DNA of 64,000 nucleotides from Hydnum rufescens UP504 (lineage: Eukaryota; Basidiomycota; Agaricomycetes; Cantharellales; Hydnaceae): the NCBI GenBank assembly GCA_014904985.1, contig MU129094.1, forward strand, positions 47,627-111,626, read 5' to 3'. Positions 10,635 to 19,596 of this stretch are shown here, piece by piece. The notes beneath the pieces are model-generated. The model ran no database searches and was not told the DNA's origin. It saw only the letters and a list, made by a program, of their open reading frames with translations. The position numbers and the translations under genes were made by a program. Each line of letters begins with the position of its first letter. Positions within the stretch are counted from its first letter, which is position 1.

Positions 10635-10765
10635 TGGGAGAAGCTTTCCACCAGTTGTGTAGGAAAGGAGTAAAAGGAGAAATAAAAGGAAAAGGATGAG
10701 TAAATACAGCGAGTTATGAATTGTCAGTAAAGCCATGTGCCTGCCGGGCTTACACACCACTAACA
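10635..10765 (-). repeat. 5' LTR of G1 (short, ~131 bp)
   Basis: On the minus strand it begins TGTTAGTG at 10765, as G2 begins TGTTAGTA at 18133. The inner edge is set by a shared GTGGGAGAAGCTTTC next to the primer site and is uncertain by about 10 bp. The LTR is A-rich in its middle on the plus strand. Confidence 0.6.
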
Positions 10766-10773
10766 CTAAGGCA

Positions 10774-11622
10774 TCAATTCATGTTCTTGTAAGTTTTTGC
10801 CCATTGTAGCACTGCATGATCAGTTACTAGTAATATAAGTTCTCCTTCAATGAAGGGTAGGAACTGGATCAGGCTGTCTTTGGCAGCTAGGGCTTCCTGT
10901 TCGGTGGCAGAGTAACATGTCTTGGTGGCTTGGCATGTGTGACTCCAATATGCAATAACCCGTTCCACAAATACAATGGTATCTTCAAAGTTCTGGGCCC
11001 AGCTGTTTGTTGGGGATTGGTCATCGTGCGTGTCTGATAGCTTAGTTGTGAGTTCGGGAATAGGACTCTTGTCATTGTAGGCCTTTTGTAGTTGGTCATA
11101 AGTCTTAGTACCCCGTAGATCTTGTATGGCTATAGGCTGGATCTGCTGTAGTGCTCCTGCAAGGGCAACATTGGAAGCATCTGTGTACAGATGGTATCCC
11201 CATCCTTTGACCAGGTGACCCTGCACTGGTGTGGATGTGAGGGCTAGTTTCAACACCTGGTAGGCCTCTTCATGTTCGGCCCCCCAGTACCAGGGTGCTC
11301 CTTTCCTGAGTAGTGCGAATAGCAGTGTCACACACTCTGAGAAACAAGGAATATAGGCAGCAAAATACACTGTCATTCCTAGGAAGGTCTCCAGGTCCTT
11401 TCAGTGCTGGGGAGGGGCCAGTGCAGCCATGGCTCGTACCTTTTCAGCATCCATGGATAGGCCTAGCTGAGATACTTTTTGTCCTAGTAGTCATATGCTA
11501 TGATATCCCACATGGCATTTGTGAGGTGCCAGGGTAATTCCTGATCTTTTGATGGCATCCAGCACAATGTCAATGTGTTTAAGGTGTTCCTCAAACAAGT
11601 GGGAATACACCACGATGTCATC
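10774..11622 (-). pseudogene. G2 RT C-terminal part and RNase H
   Basis: The 11376-10774 segment reads MTVYFAAYIP (RT thumb), LYTDASNVALAGAL (first RNase H Asp), CYSATEQEALAAKDSL and ITDHAVLQ-like LVTDHAVLQWAK. Segment 11763-11491 contains DDIVVYSHLFEEHL and APHKCHVGYHS. The YIDD box is split by the Tc1 element at 11625-13231. The frame ends against the G1 LTR. Confidence 0.85.
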
Positions 11623-11624
11623 TA

Positions 11625-11834
11625 CAGTGACCCACAAAACCGTTGCAATGTTTGCCACTTTTGACTCTCTTTGTTTATACCTCCCCAACCAGCCATTTAA
11701 AAAATTTGAAAAAATATGTTCAAGATGTATATGCTTCTTGGCTACACATGTGCCAAATTTCACAGCAATCCATCAATATTTGACAGAGATATGCCCTTAA
11801 CAAGCCACCTATATCATTGCAACGGTTTTGTGGC
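11625..11834 (+). repeat. Left 210-bp terminal inverted repeat of the Tc1 element
   Basis: It aligns over its whole length with the reverse complement of 13022-13231, estimated at 85-90% identity. An outer CCCACAAAACCGTTGCAATG box recurs in opposite orientation at the inner end (11815-11834), so each arm carries two candidate transposase-binding boxes facing each other. Confidence 0.9.
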
Positions 11835-11864
11835 ACATGAAATTGTGACACAAATCATTACAGT

Positions 11865-12881
11865 TCAGTATTTTGTGTACCCCCCCTTTGCCTTCCACAC
11901 TGCTTCCACCCTCCTAGGCATACTTTCTATCAAATTTTGACACACCCCTGCTTCAATCTTCTCCCACTCTGCCTCTACTCGCTCCCATAGCTCATGGATG
12001 CCTTTGGGGGGTTCTTCATATCCTCCAAGCTTTGTTTTGATGTGATGCCAGAGGTGTTCAATTGGATTGAGGTCTGGGGACTGGGCAGGCCACTTCATGA
12101 CATTGAAACCATGGTCTTTGAACCAGGCTTGGGCCATTTTGCTGGTGTGTTTGGGGTCATTGTCCTGCTGGAAAACCACATCGCCAGGTGATTTGTTGTA
12201 AAATTCGAGGGATCCTTGGAGTTCATCCTCCAGAATTTGGCAGTAGAGGTTGGCATCCATCTTGCCATCAATCTTGCATGCATATCCAGGCCCCTCCCAT
12301 GTCATACACCCCCACATCATCAAGGAACCACCACCAAACTTCAGAGTCCCTTCCACCAGACAATCAGAGAGGCCCTCCCCAGCCTTTTTCCACACCCATT
12401 TTCGCCCATCAGAGCCCAGGCGATTAATTTTGGTCTCATCAAACCACACAACACGCTTCCAGTCATCCACAGTCCAGTCCTTATGGTTTAGGGCAAAGTC
12501 CAGTCTCTCATGCTTGTGGCGCTGGGAGAGCAGGGGACGTTTCTTCTTCACCACAGCCTTTAAACCAGCACTCTTCAGATGGCGGCGGACTGTTTCATTG
12601 GAGAGTGACTGGTTGGTGATGGATTGGAGGGAATGGGCAACTTGGGTGGCAGTGGTAGCCTTCCCAGTGTGGATAAGATGGATGGCATGGCGGACATCAG
12701 TGGGGGAAAGCTTTGATGGACGACCACCAGAGGACTTGCAAACATGGGGGCGATGTTTGGACCAGACACGGGTGATAGTAGAAGTGTGGAGACCAGTAAT
12801 GGAGGAGATTTTGTGGGCAGAGTGCTTGGAGTCAATGAGATGAAGGACATTGTCAAGTTGTGCATTTGATAAAGCACGCAT
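11865..12881 (-). CDS. Tc1/mariner transposase, DD34E
   Basis: 338 codons, uninterrupted. The N-terminal half has paired helix-turn-helix features (HKISSITGLHTSTITRVWSKH, then GGRPSKLSPTD) and a second DNA-binding segment. The catalytic domain shows VVWFDETKI (first D), VVFQQDNDPKHTSK (second D) and SPDLNPIEHLW (E), with 34 residues between the second D and E. The GGGSLMMWGCM motif is typical of Tc1. The product would cut and paste the element at TA sites. Full length and all three catalytic residues suggest it was active recently. Confidence 0.97.
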   Translation of the reverse strand: MRALSNAQLDNVLHLIDSKHSAHKISSITGLHTSTITRVWSKHRPHVCKSSGGRPSKLSPTDVRHAIHLIHTGKATTATQVAHSLQSITNQSLSNETVRRHLKSAGLKAVVKKKRPLLSQRHKHERLDFALNHKDWTVDDWKRVVWFDETKINRLGSDGRKWVWKKAGEGLSDCLVEGTLKFGGGSLMMWGCMTWEGPGYACKIDGKMDANLYCQILEDELQGSLEFYNKSPGDVVFQQDNDPKHTSKMAQAWFKDHGFNVMKWPAQSPDLNPIEHLWHHIKTKLGGYEEPPKGIHELWERVEAEWEKIEAGVCQNLIESMPRRVEAVWKAKGGYTKY

Positions 12882-13021
12882 GGTTGATTGGGGGGCATAT
12901 AGCCTTGGGACTGCTGGTATTTATGCTTTTCCGATGTTTATTTATTTGGCTGTGTTTGTACCTTTGGGTATAAACAATGTCACATGACAGTAATGTCATG
13001 TTTCTCTGATCTGAAAGGTCA

Positions 13022-13231
13022 GCCACAAAACTGTTGCAATGACATAGGTGACTTGTTGAGGGCATATCTCTGTCAAATGTTAATGGATTGCCATGAAATT
13101 TGGCACATATGTAGACAAGAAGCATACATATCTTGGACATATTTTTCCAAATTTTTTGAAGGCCTGACTGGGGAGGAATAACCAAAGAAGGTCAAAAGTG
13201 GCAAACATTGCAACGGTTTTGTGGGTCACTG
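13022..13231 (-). repeat. Right 210-bp terminal inverted repeat of the Tc1 element
   Basis: Same length as the left arm. The inner box is 13022-13041 (one change, ACTGTTG for ACCGTTG) and the outer box runs to 13231. Confidence 0.9.
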
Positions 13232-13233
13232 TA

Positions 13234-13932
13234 TGTAGACTAGAGTGAACACCCATAAGTAGGGGGATAAAATTTCTTGCATAACTTGTTGAAAGATGGG
13301 CAGGCCATTTTGCCAGCTGAAGGGCATTCTAGTGAACTGATGAAGGCCCTGGTGAGTTCTCATAGCCGTATAGGGCTGGGAGACTTTGTCAAATTCTAGC
13401 TGGGTGAAACCTGCTAGTGCATCAAAGGAGGACAAGTACTGAGCCCCTGAAAGAGCTTGCAGGATGTCCATCTGCTGGGGAATGGGGAACTGGTCTGCTA
13501 TGGTGGCCGTGTTTAATTTCCTCCAGTCTACACAGAGTCAATCCTTGCTGTTCTTGTGTACAATAAGTACGGGGCTCCCCAAGGGCTGTTGGATGGTTCA
13601 ATTACACCCTGTTTCAACCATAGGTCAAGCTGTTTGTCGATAAGCTCACGTTTGGTGGGTGAGGCAATGTACAGCACTGCTGAAATAGGTTTTGTCCCTG
13701 TTTCGAGTTCTATATGCACCCTGGTAGGGTGCTTTCCCAATCATCCATCGAACCCAAAAGCCAATTCGTTTTTTTGTAGTACCTTGTAGATCTGGGCTCT
13801 TTGCTCAGCTGGCAAGGATAGATCCATGTCCACAAGTTTCTCTAGGTCTTTGGAATCAAGCGTGTCCATACTACTGGATTCAGCAGTCTTGGGACCCCAA
13901 CTGCTTGGTTCTTTGCTCTCAGTCAGGGCCAT
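13234..13932 (-). pseudogene. G2 RT N-terminal part
   Basis: Segments 13932-13741, 13740-13528 and 13471-13234 align with G1 RT: KDLEKLVDMDLSLPAEQ, LGKHPTRVHIELETGTKP, GVIEPSNSPWGAP, YLSSFDALAGFTQ. A TGA interrupts the frame just before LGKHP and a frameshift follows GAP. It continues across the Tc1 element at 11622. Confidence 0.85.
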
Positions 13933-14399
13933 TGGCTGGGTTGCTTATCCTTCATTGTTGGGGCGATTTAGGTCCTTTTGGTTGAGGGACCCTTCCACTA
14001 GTGCTCATACCAGTGTGGCCTGTCGATAGAATCGCTCCTTCTCTTTGGTTGTTAGACTATCTTCCTTGGCCAGACAGGCCACAGGATCAAACATTAGACC
14101 TAGTACTTCCCTTTTTGTACATACTTGGGCGTGGGCGAAGGGTTGGCAATGGACAGGTACATGTCATTAGCTGTGTTGACTAAACAGTCAGTGGAGGCCA
14201 GGAAACTGGCCCATCCTCGCCAGAGGACATGTTTCTCAATGAGTCATGTCCTGTTTCGGTGATCAAAATTACCGTATATTGGAATTTTGGATACGTATCC
14301 TCCTGGTATACAAGTATCCTGTGCAGTGTAGACCTTTCCCATGCCCATCTTGCATTGAGGGGAAGAGTTGGAGGTTCTTCCAAGGGAACTTTTAGTTAT
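13933..14399 (-). pseudogene. Decayed protease-RT spacer of G2
   Basis: Aligns with 6626-7260 of G1 in short stretches. No continuous frame. Confidence 0.45.
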
Positions 14400-15005
14400 T
14401 CATGAGACAGTGAAACTTTCTGAGTGGCTACCTGCTTGGGTAGCAGGTATTTGGTGTTCGCTATCCCCAACTTGCCAATAGGCCTCATGTTCTGGCCTCA
14501 TAGTATGTAGTTGCCAGGCTCTGTGGGTATCCTCACATATGAGTAACTGGGCATTCATCCCCTCGACAACATAGGCTTCTACATTGCATAGGAGGACCAG
14601 TCCTAACTGACTACGGAAGTACAGATCAATCGTGACATAGCCCAAACACTTGGCCTCCCCGGTGAGATGTATCAACCTTAGTTTCAGGCCTTGCTTGATA
14701 GTAGGAGCTCCAGCCCCCATAGACCATAAGCAATGTGCCGATACTAACATGGCTGCAGCACCTGAATCGGCAACTGCTTCAATAGTCATTCCCTGGGGGC
14801 CATTCACCCAGCACTCGATCTTGAAGGCATCCATGCCCAGGCTAGCTAATCCTGGTGGCTTTCTTACTACAGGCTCAGGCGCATAAAGCTCTAATGTGGT
14901 AGGCAGCATGTCAGTACTCAGGGGAACAGGTTTGGACCTTCCCATGCCTGACGCAATGTAGCAAGCGGTCCCATCAAGGGAGGATTCTTCAGGTACTACA
15001 AACAT
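14400..15005 (-). CDS. G2 aspartic protease segment (201 codons)
   Basis: The retropepsin motif VADSGAAAMLV is intact (D80-S81-G82-A83). It is followed by LKLRLIHLTGEAKCLGYVTIDLYF, as in G1. This segment is open, but the upstream knuckle and downstream RT are broken, so no full polyprotein is possible. Confidence 0.8.
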   Translation of the reverse strand: MFVVPEESSLDGTACYIASGMGRSKPVPLSTDMLPTTLELYAPEPVVRKPPGLASLGMDAFKIECWVNGPQGMTIEAVADSGAAAMLVSAHCLWSMGAGAPTIKQGLKLRLIHLTGEAKCLGYVTIDLYFRSQLGLVLLCNVEAYVVEGMNAQLLICEDTHRAWQLHTMRPEHEAYWQVGDSEHQIPATQAGSHSESFTVS

Positions 15006-15240
15006 AGTAGGGGCTTCTTGGCCTCCTTGTCACTACTAAGGGCCTCGTGAGCTGCCACCATAGCTGATTGGTAGACTTCTTCAGATCCAGAGGTCATGGC
15101 TAAGTAAGCCTTACAGTAAGCGGTATCTCATTTGGTGTTGGTTGCTGGCCAAGCTCTCTTGGGGTCCTTCTTGTACGACCCGCAATCGTAGTTGTAATGC
15201 CATTCATTGCCACAATGATGCCAGGGTCAGATAGGTTTTC
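15006..15240 (-). pseudogene. G2 zinc-knuckle region, first Cys lost
   Basis: The minus strand reads KPI-stop-PWHHCGNEWHYNYDCGSY. Compared with G1 (KPIWPCCHCSSEWHYDYDC), a Trp codon is now TGA and the first Cys of CX2CX4HX4C is Trp. It is separated from the protease segment by frameshifts. Confidence 0.75.
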
Positions 15241-17310
15241 ATTTCAACTTGACATCACTATGTTCATAGGCATACATGGGTGTGGATGAGCTCGTGCCGA
15301 TGGTGAGAGCAGGGGACCAATATTGGCTCCTCTGTAAGTCTTCACGGACCCAACGGAGTACCTCATTAGCTATTTCATCTGACTGGGACGTGTTTGTGAG
15401 TTCTGCTTGGGCAAGGAGGGCATCCTCCTGATCCTTAACTCTAGTGAACAAGTCATCCATGTTGTGGCACAGGTCCACATCAACATAGGCCTGCCAGGAA
15501 GGCGGGGCATGTTCCATGATCATTCCCACTTCCAGGGAGTCGAAGGCAGGGTCATTGGCATCAGGAGGGGGATGCAGTACCCAATGAGCCCATTGTCAGG
15601 GCGACACTGCCATCAAAGCCACAAACAGAAAGAGGAAAGAGATTAATTAACCACAAGGATCAAATTGACACCTGTACCTTGTGGGTTAACCAGTCCACCG
15701 GGGTCTCCCTTTCGTGCCCCGGTTATGAAACCGCATCTCATCATAGATTGTGACCTGTTTATCATACCAACAATTTCCTAGTAGTCTAGTTCGAATAGTG
15801 AATTTCAGGGTGTCCCAATTCTGACTAGCCTGGATCTTTGTGGAGTTGGGCAAACTTCGCCACCACACATCGGCATGTTTAGTGAATTGCATGGATGTGG
15901 CATAGGCCAGTTGTTCACGCATCCATTGGCTTCCAGCAGCATATCGATCAAGGTCCTCAGTCCAGGTGACGAAGGCATTGTCGGACCTGTCATATTCTGG
16001 CAAGTCGCTGGGATGAAACTCCAACTTGAATTTGGGTTTGTAGTAAGCATTGGGACCATAGGGGGCGTTGGTCGGTCCAGTGATTCCAGGGGGGAATGAT
16101 CCTCTGTCTGGTGGTCTCTCCCAGGACCTCCACTGCCTGGCACATTGTGATGGGGATATCCCCATGGTGGGTCTTGACGAGGCCATCCTTGATTGAATGG
16201 GTTTTCCCCAGGGATTCCATTGTCATTACCTGGATTGCTACCATCAGGGGGACCTCCACTTGGAGGGTTCCTAGGGGGGTTCCCTCCGTCGGGTGGCACA
16301 GGCCTGCCCTGCCAACCTGGTGTCTGGTCCAGTATGTCAGCCCTTGGAGGCTGTCCCATGGAGCCGTCATTGGAGGCTGTCCCATGGGGCCGTCATTGGA
16401 GAATTTGGGTCCTTGTGTAAAGACCCTTGGGGTTATCAACTGGGTGGTGTGCATAAAGGATCTCAGAGGGTCCACCGATGGCCGTGGGCATCTGGTTTTG
16501 AGTCGAGAACGTAGCAGAGGACCTCCGTCATGGCTTATTACTGTGCTAGGGGTCGGGGCTCCACATTATGCCAGGTGAGTCCTCCAGGGCTTTCAAATAA
16601 ACCCCCAGTGGAGAGGCAGCACAAGAAGTTGTTTCCACTAATCCAGTCGCTATTTCTTGGGCCTTAGAATTGGTCATGTAGGCAACTGACTCATCCCCTT
16701 TGGTACTCTGGATTTGAGCAATCACCTTTATGCCCATTTGTAGCCTTCAAAGAGCCAACACAGCAATCTGGGTCACCTTTTCCTCAGAGGCGACTCCAGC
16801 CTCCATGTGTATGGCCAGTACCCTCCTGGGTCAAACTTGTATGGGTCCTGGACGGGTAAGATATAGTGTCTAGCGATCTCTGCGACTGCATCCTGTACCA
16901 CTTGGCCACATTGGAGTAGCATGAGCTGGAATTCAATGTCAGGTTTGTATACTGTGGGGTGCCCATTGCGCGAGGTCCGTACAATAGTACTCATAAAGCC
17001 TTCTGACTCCACATCCAGTTCGTAGAGTAAATGGTGCAAGAAGTTGTTAATGAGCCTAACATCTGCTGAGGCATTGGGTCCTTGTTCCCGTCATAAGGAG
17101 TCAACAACCAACAAATGTAAACTAGCACGTTGTAGGGCCTCTTGATCTATGTTAATGGAACTGGCTACAGCTTCATGGACTTGCTGTCGTATGCCTTCCG
17201 TCAAGGAGGAGACAGGTACTACCGGACCCCTTCGAGGCTCCTGGGGGGTGCCACGTGGGGCAGGCATAGACACAGTAGCTTGAAGGAAGTGGGTACCCTG
17301 TTTTGATCCC
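15241..17310 (-). pseudogene. G2 gag region
   Basis: Segments 17273-17091, 17039-16546, 16359-15690 and 15529-15239 match G1 gag in order, including DLPEYDRSDNAFVTWTEDLD and TKHADVWWRSLP. About 90 bp near 15600-15690 are absent from G1 and have splice-like borders (AAG/GTACAG and GGCAG), so an intron is possible though the phase does not fit. A 30-bp stretch near 16350-16400 (GAGGCTGTCCCATGG) is duplicated. Confidence 0.75.
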
Positions 17311-17860
17311 TTAAGTAGTTTTCAGTCATTAGTCATTTGGGGGTCTAGATGCAAGGACATAATCTTGCATGCGGGCTTCCAGGCCATTCTCATGAGGCTG
17401 GAGGCAGTCAAACAGGTACTCAGGGACAACTTGGGTCCAATGAAAGACTTTTTCAAGGTGCAGTGGTCTGACCCTGAGACTTCTAGACAACTCGTGTCAT
17501 CATGAATTTTGGGGGGAATGTCCACCCCTCTTGAGGTATCCACCCAATTTGATAGGGGGCTAGGGTCACCATCTTCAAACGGCCCATAGGCACGTTGGAA
17601 GACAGTCGGTGTAATGGAATGTGACCATGTAGGAGTCATTCTTACACATTCCACCAGTGTTAATTCGGTCGTATCCGAATTAAGGGTTGACAGTAGGGAA
17701 CTCCCAGGTGGGGGTTCAGGTCCCAGTTGGGGACTCATAAGCACATATAAGGGCATGGTACTTGCCTTAGACGTGATTCCTAGAGAGTCCATAGTAGGTC
17801 TCATTACAGAAGAAGTTGGCCTGTTGCGCAGTGTGCTGTTCCAGCACCACACAAAGGCAT
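17311..17860 (-). pseudogene. G2 leader ORF upstream of gag
   Basis: A 176-codon minus-strand segment (17852-17322) shares TTELTLVECVR and VDTSRGV with G1. No known domain. Confidence 0.5.
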
Positions 17861-17953
17861 GAGTTGCAGGGAAGTAAAAGATGCATTCTTGGGGCTTGCC
17901 AGGTAAGCTAGTACAGCGAATTTATGCTATTATGTAAGCAAGGAATCTAGCTA

Positions 17954-17970
17954 AACCCGGGGCAGCACCA
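17954..17970 (-). other. Primer-binding site of G2
   Basis: Plus strand AACCCGGGGCAGCACCA fits the T-stem and acceptor 3' strand of a tRNA plus CCA. Which tRNA is not assigned. Confidence 0.75.
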
Positions 17971-17979
17971 AACTCCCTG

Positions 17980-18133
17980 TGGGAGAAGCTTTCTACTGGT
18001 TTTGGTGGAGGAAGGGAAACAGAAGAAAAAGAAAAGGGAAGAGAGGGGTTTCAATGATCAAAGAGTACAGAACTGGTGGGATAGATATGACGACAGATGG
18101 CCCTGCCATCGTGAGAATTTCATGCTACTAACA
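17980..18133 (-). repeat. 5' LTR of G2 (~154 bp)
   Basis: Minus strand begins TGTTAGTAGC at 18133. The inner edge next to GTGGGAGAAGC is uncertain by about 10 bp. The other LTR is outside the window. Confidence 0.6.
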
Positions 18134-18605
18134 AGTATGATGGAGGGAGTGATAGGATTATTGTGACTGCAAACATTTTATCATCCAGTGGATGGCCAAG
18201 CAAGTTGAGTTTACTCACATAGGTGCACAACTCATTTATTTGTGTTTGGAGGTCCTGAGAGTTGCTCATCTGGCTTTGGAAGACCTTTTCCATCATAACA
18301 CAATGAGAGGGCATCCCATATGGCCTTAGACTCAGTTAGGTTAAGAATGCTGAGTAAGGGATTGTCCTCCAGAGTAAGAGTAACTTCGAGGCAAGCATCA
18401 CAATCCTTGACTGTCCATTCCTCTAGGCCTTTGGTATCAGAGATGCTGGGCTTCAGCTTGGCTCCACTTACATACTCAGAGAGGCCCAAGCTTCCAGAAC
18501 CTGGATAATGTGGAACTTCCACAGAGTGTAGTTGGATCTGTCATTAAGAAGCTTCAGTATATCATAGAGTTGGCAGGAAGGCTTGTCAGAAGTGGATGTG
18601 GACAT
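18134..18605 (-). pseudogene. Ty1/copia gag N-terminal part, cut by G2
   Basis: Begins MSTSTSDKPSCQLYDILKL at 18605, then NDRSNYTLWKFHII, VKDCDACLEVTLTLEDN, ESKAIWDALSLCYDGKG and ILSLPPSYL. These are the hallmarks of the copia gag (UBN2) family. One frame change lies near 18510 and another near 18250. The frame stops at the G2 LTR in the SLPPSY motif; the rest of the copia element must lie beyond G1/G2 outside the window. Confidence 0.85.
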
Positions 18606-18651
18606 GGTGAGTTTGGCAGGCTGATATTTGTTCTAGTAATTAGAGGACCAA

Positions 18652-18665
18652 TGGGCCCATAACCT
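18652..18665 (-). other. Copia primer-binding site, half-tRNA-iMet type
   Basis: Plus strand TGGGCCCATAACCT equals the anticodon arm of eukaryotic initiator tRNA-Met. Drosophila copia and related elements prime from an internal tRNA-iMet fragment in this way. Confidence 0.75.
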
Positions 18666-18667
18666 AT

Positions 18668-19092
18668 TGGCAGAGTACTTGTTAAGGGTTGTTCCTAGTG
18701 TGGGGAGGTGATTATGTAATCAGGCTGAGTGAGAACAGGAAGCCCCCAAGATGATTGATGATGAGATGTGTGAAGTGCAAAGATTATGTAATGTCATGGA
18801 AGATGAGAACACAGAAGAGAAGTGGACTGGACTGAATTCTCAGGAGACTTGCAACAAGAGAGGAATTGGTGAGAAGAGAGTCAATCAATAGACATATATT
18901 CTCAACCTTCTAAAGAGGCAAGAATACAATAAGTAACTACTTATATACTAAGAGGTTAAGGAATTACTAAGGAAGGGAAATGGTACAATATATGGTATGA
19001 TATGTGGTGGTGCAATGAGAGGGAGTCACATGATGTGGCTATGTAAGAGGTCATGAGTACAACTCATGACAGTACTCAGTCATACTAGAACA
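18668..19092 (-). repeat. Probable copia 5' LTR
   Basis: On the minus strand a possible start TGTTCTAG at 19092 and end …TGCCA at 18668 fit LTR ends. A TATATAAG box lies near 18945-18952. No second copy is in the window, so the outer edge is tentative. Confidence 0.5.
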
Positions 19093-19596
19093 GATGGTAC
19101 TATGGTGGATCCAAATAAGTAGCTAAACTACAAAGGAAGAGATAACAGAGCTAACCTCAGTCTTCAGAAAAAGAACTGAGGGGCACAGGAGCCTCAGAAG
19201 TAGTATATACTGAAGACACAATAGGAATGCATGTTTGATCAAGAAGGCAGGCATAGAAGGAATTAAAGGGGGCATAAATTGGCAGTACCAAAATAGGGGC
19301 AACTGCCAAAATAGGCATAACTGCAGAGGTTTCCATATCCGGCTGCATTGCCAAGCTTACTGCATCCGGCTGTACTCCAACACCATCCGCCACCTTCTCC
19401 TTGGTGAACCACAACTAGAACACAGGGGGGATAGTGCTCTGCATTCCATGATCCACTGCTGCCCCAGCGTGATCACATTGTGCCTCGCCAAAGCTTTGGT
19501 GCGGGGATGGCCATGACTGTGCTAGCAGTTTCAATTCAAACCTGCGCAAATGAGACCAGCGGGTGAGCAAGGTAGCAATTCACGAGGGTTCTCCTC
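19093..19596. other. No gene recognised
   Basis: Only short ORFs of about 85-93 codons with no motif. It borders the copia LTR on the left and the first diverged repeat unit on the right. Confidence 0.4.

Larger units (their letters stand above)
1..10765 (-). mobile_element. Ty3/gypsy element G1 (chromodomain type), 3' end beyond the window
   Basis: Read on the minus strand the order is 5' LTR (10765 down), tRNA primer site, leader ORF, gag, zinc knuckle and protease, reverse transcriptase, RNase H, integrase, chromodomain and a long C-terminal extension. This is the order of fungal chromoviral gypsy elements. The frame is broken many times by stops and frameshifts, so the copy is dead as a whole. 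Its 5' LTR edge at 10765/10766 abuts sequence matching the RNase H/linker of G2, so G1 landed inside G2. A 1.6-kb element (1825-3424) is inserted within G1. The 3' LTR is not seen. Confidence 0.85.
11625..13231. mobile_element. Tc1/mariner-type DNA transposon (1607 bp) with intact transposase
   Basis: Terminal inverted repeats begin CAGTGACCCACAAAACCG at both ends. A TA target duplication flanks it (11623-11624 and 13232-13233). It contains one full transposase gene on the minus strand. Insertion is at the Ile codon of the G2 RT YIDD motif. Terminal repeats are long, 210 bp each. Confidence 0.97.
10766..18133 (-). mobile_element. Ty3/gypsy element G2, truncated by G1 at its RNase H end
   Basis: Order on the minus strand is LTR, primer site, leader ORF, gag, knuckle, protease, RT, RNase H, then G1 at 10765. 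It is a diverged relative of G1. A Tc1 transposon is inserted in its RT. Its LTR edge at 18133 lies in a copia gag frame, so G2 itself inserted into a copia element. Confidence 0.85.

Noticed and set aside
12250..12843. 197-codon plus-strand ORF inside the Tc1 element
   Set aside because: It is antisense to the transposase, which has all family motifs.
15600..15690. Gag intron in G2
   Set aside because: Splice-like borders exist but joining them does not keep the gag frame.
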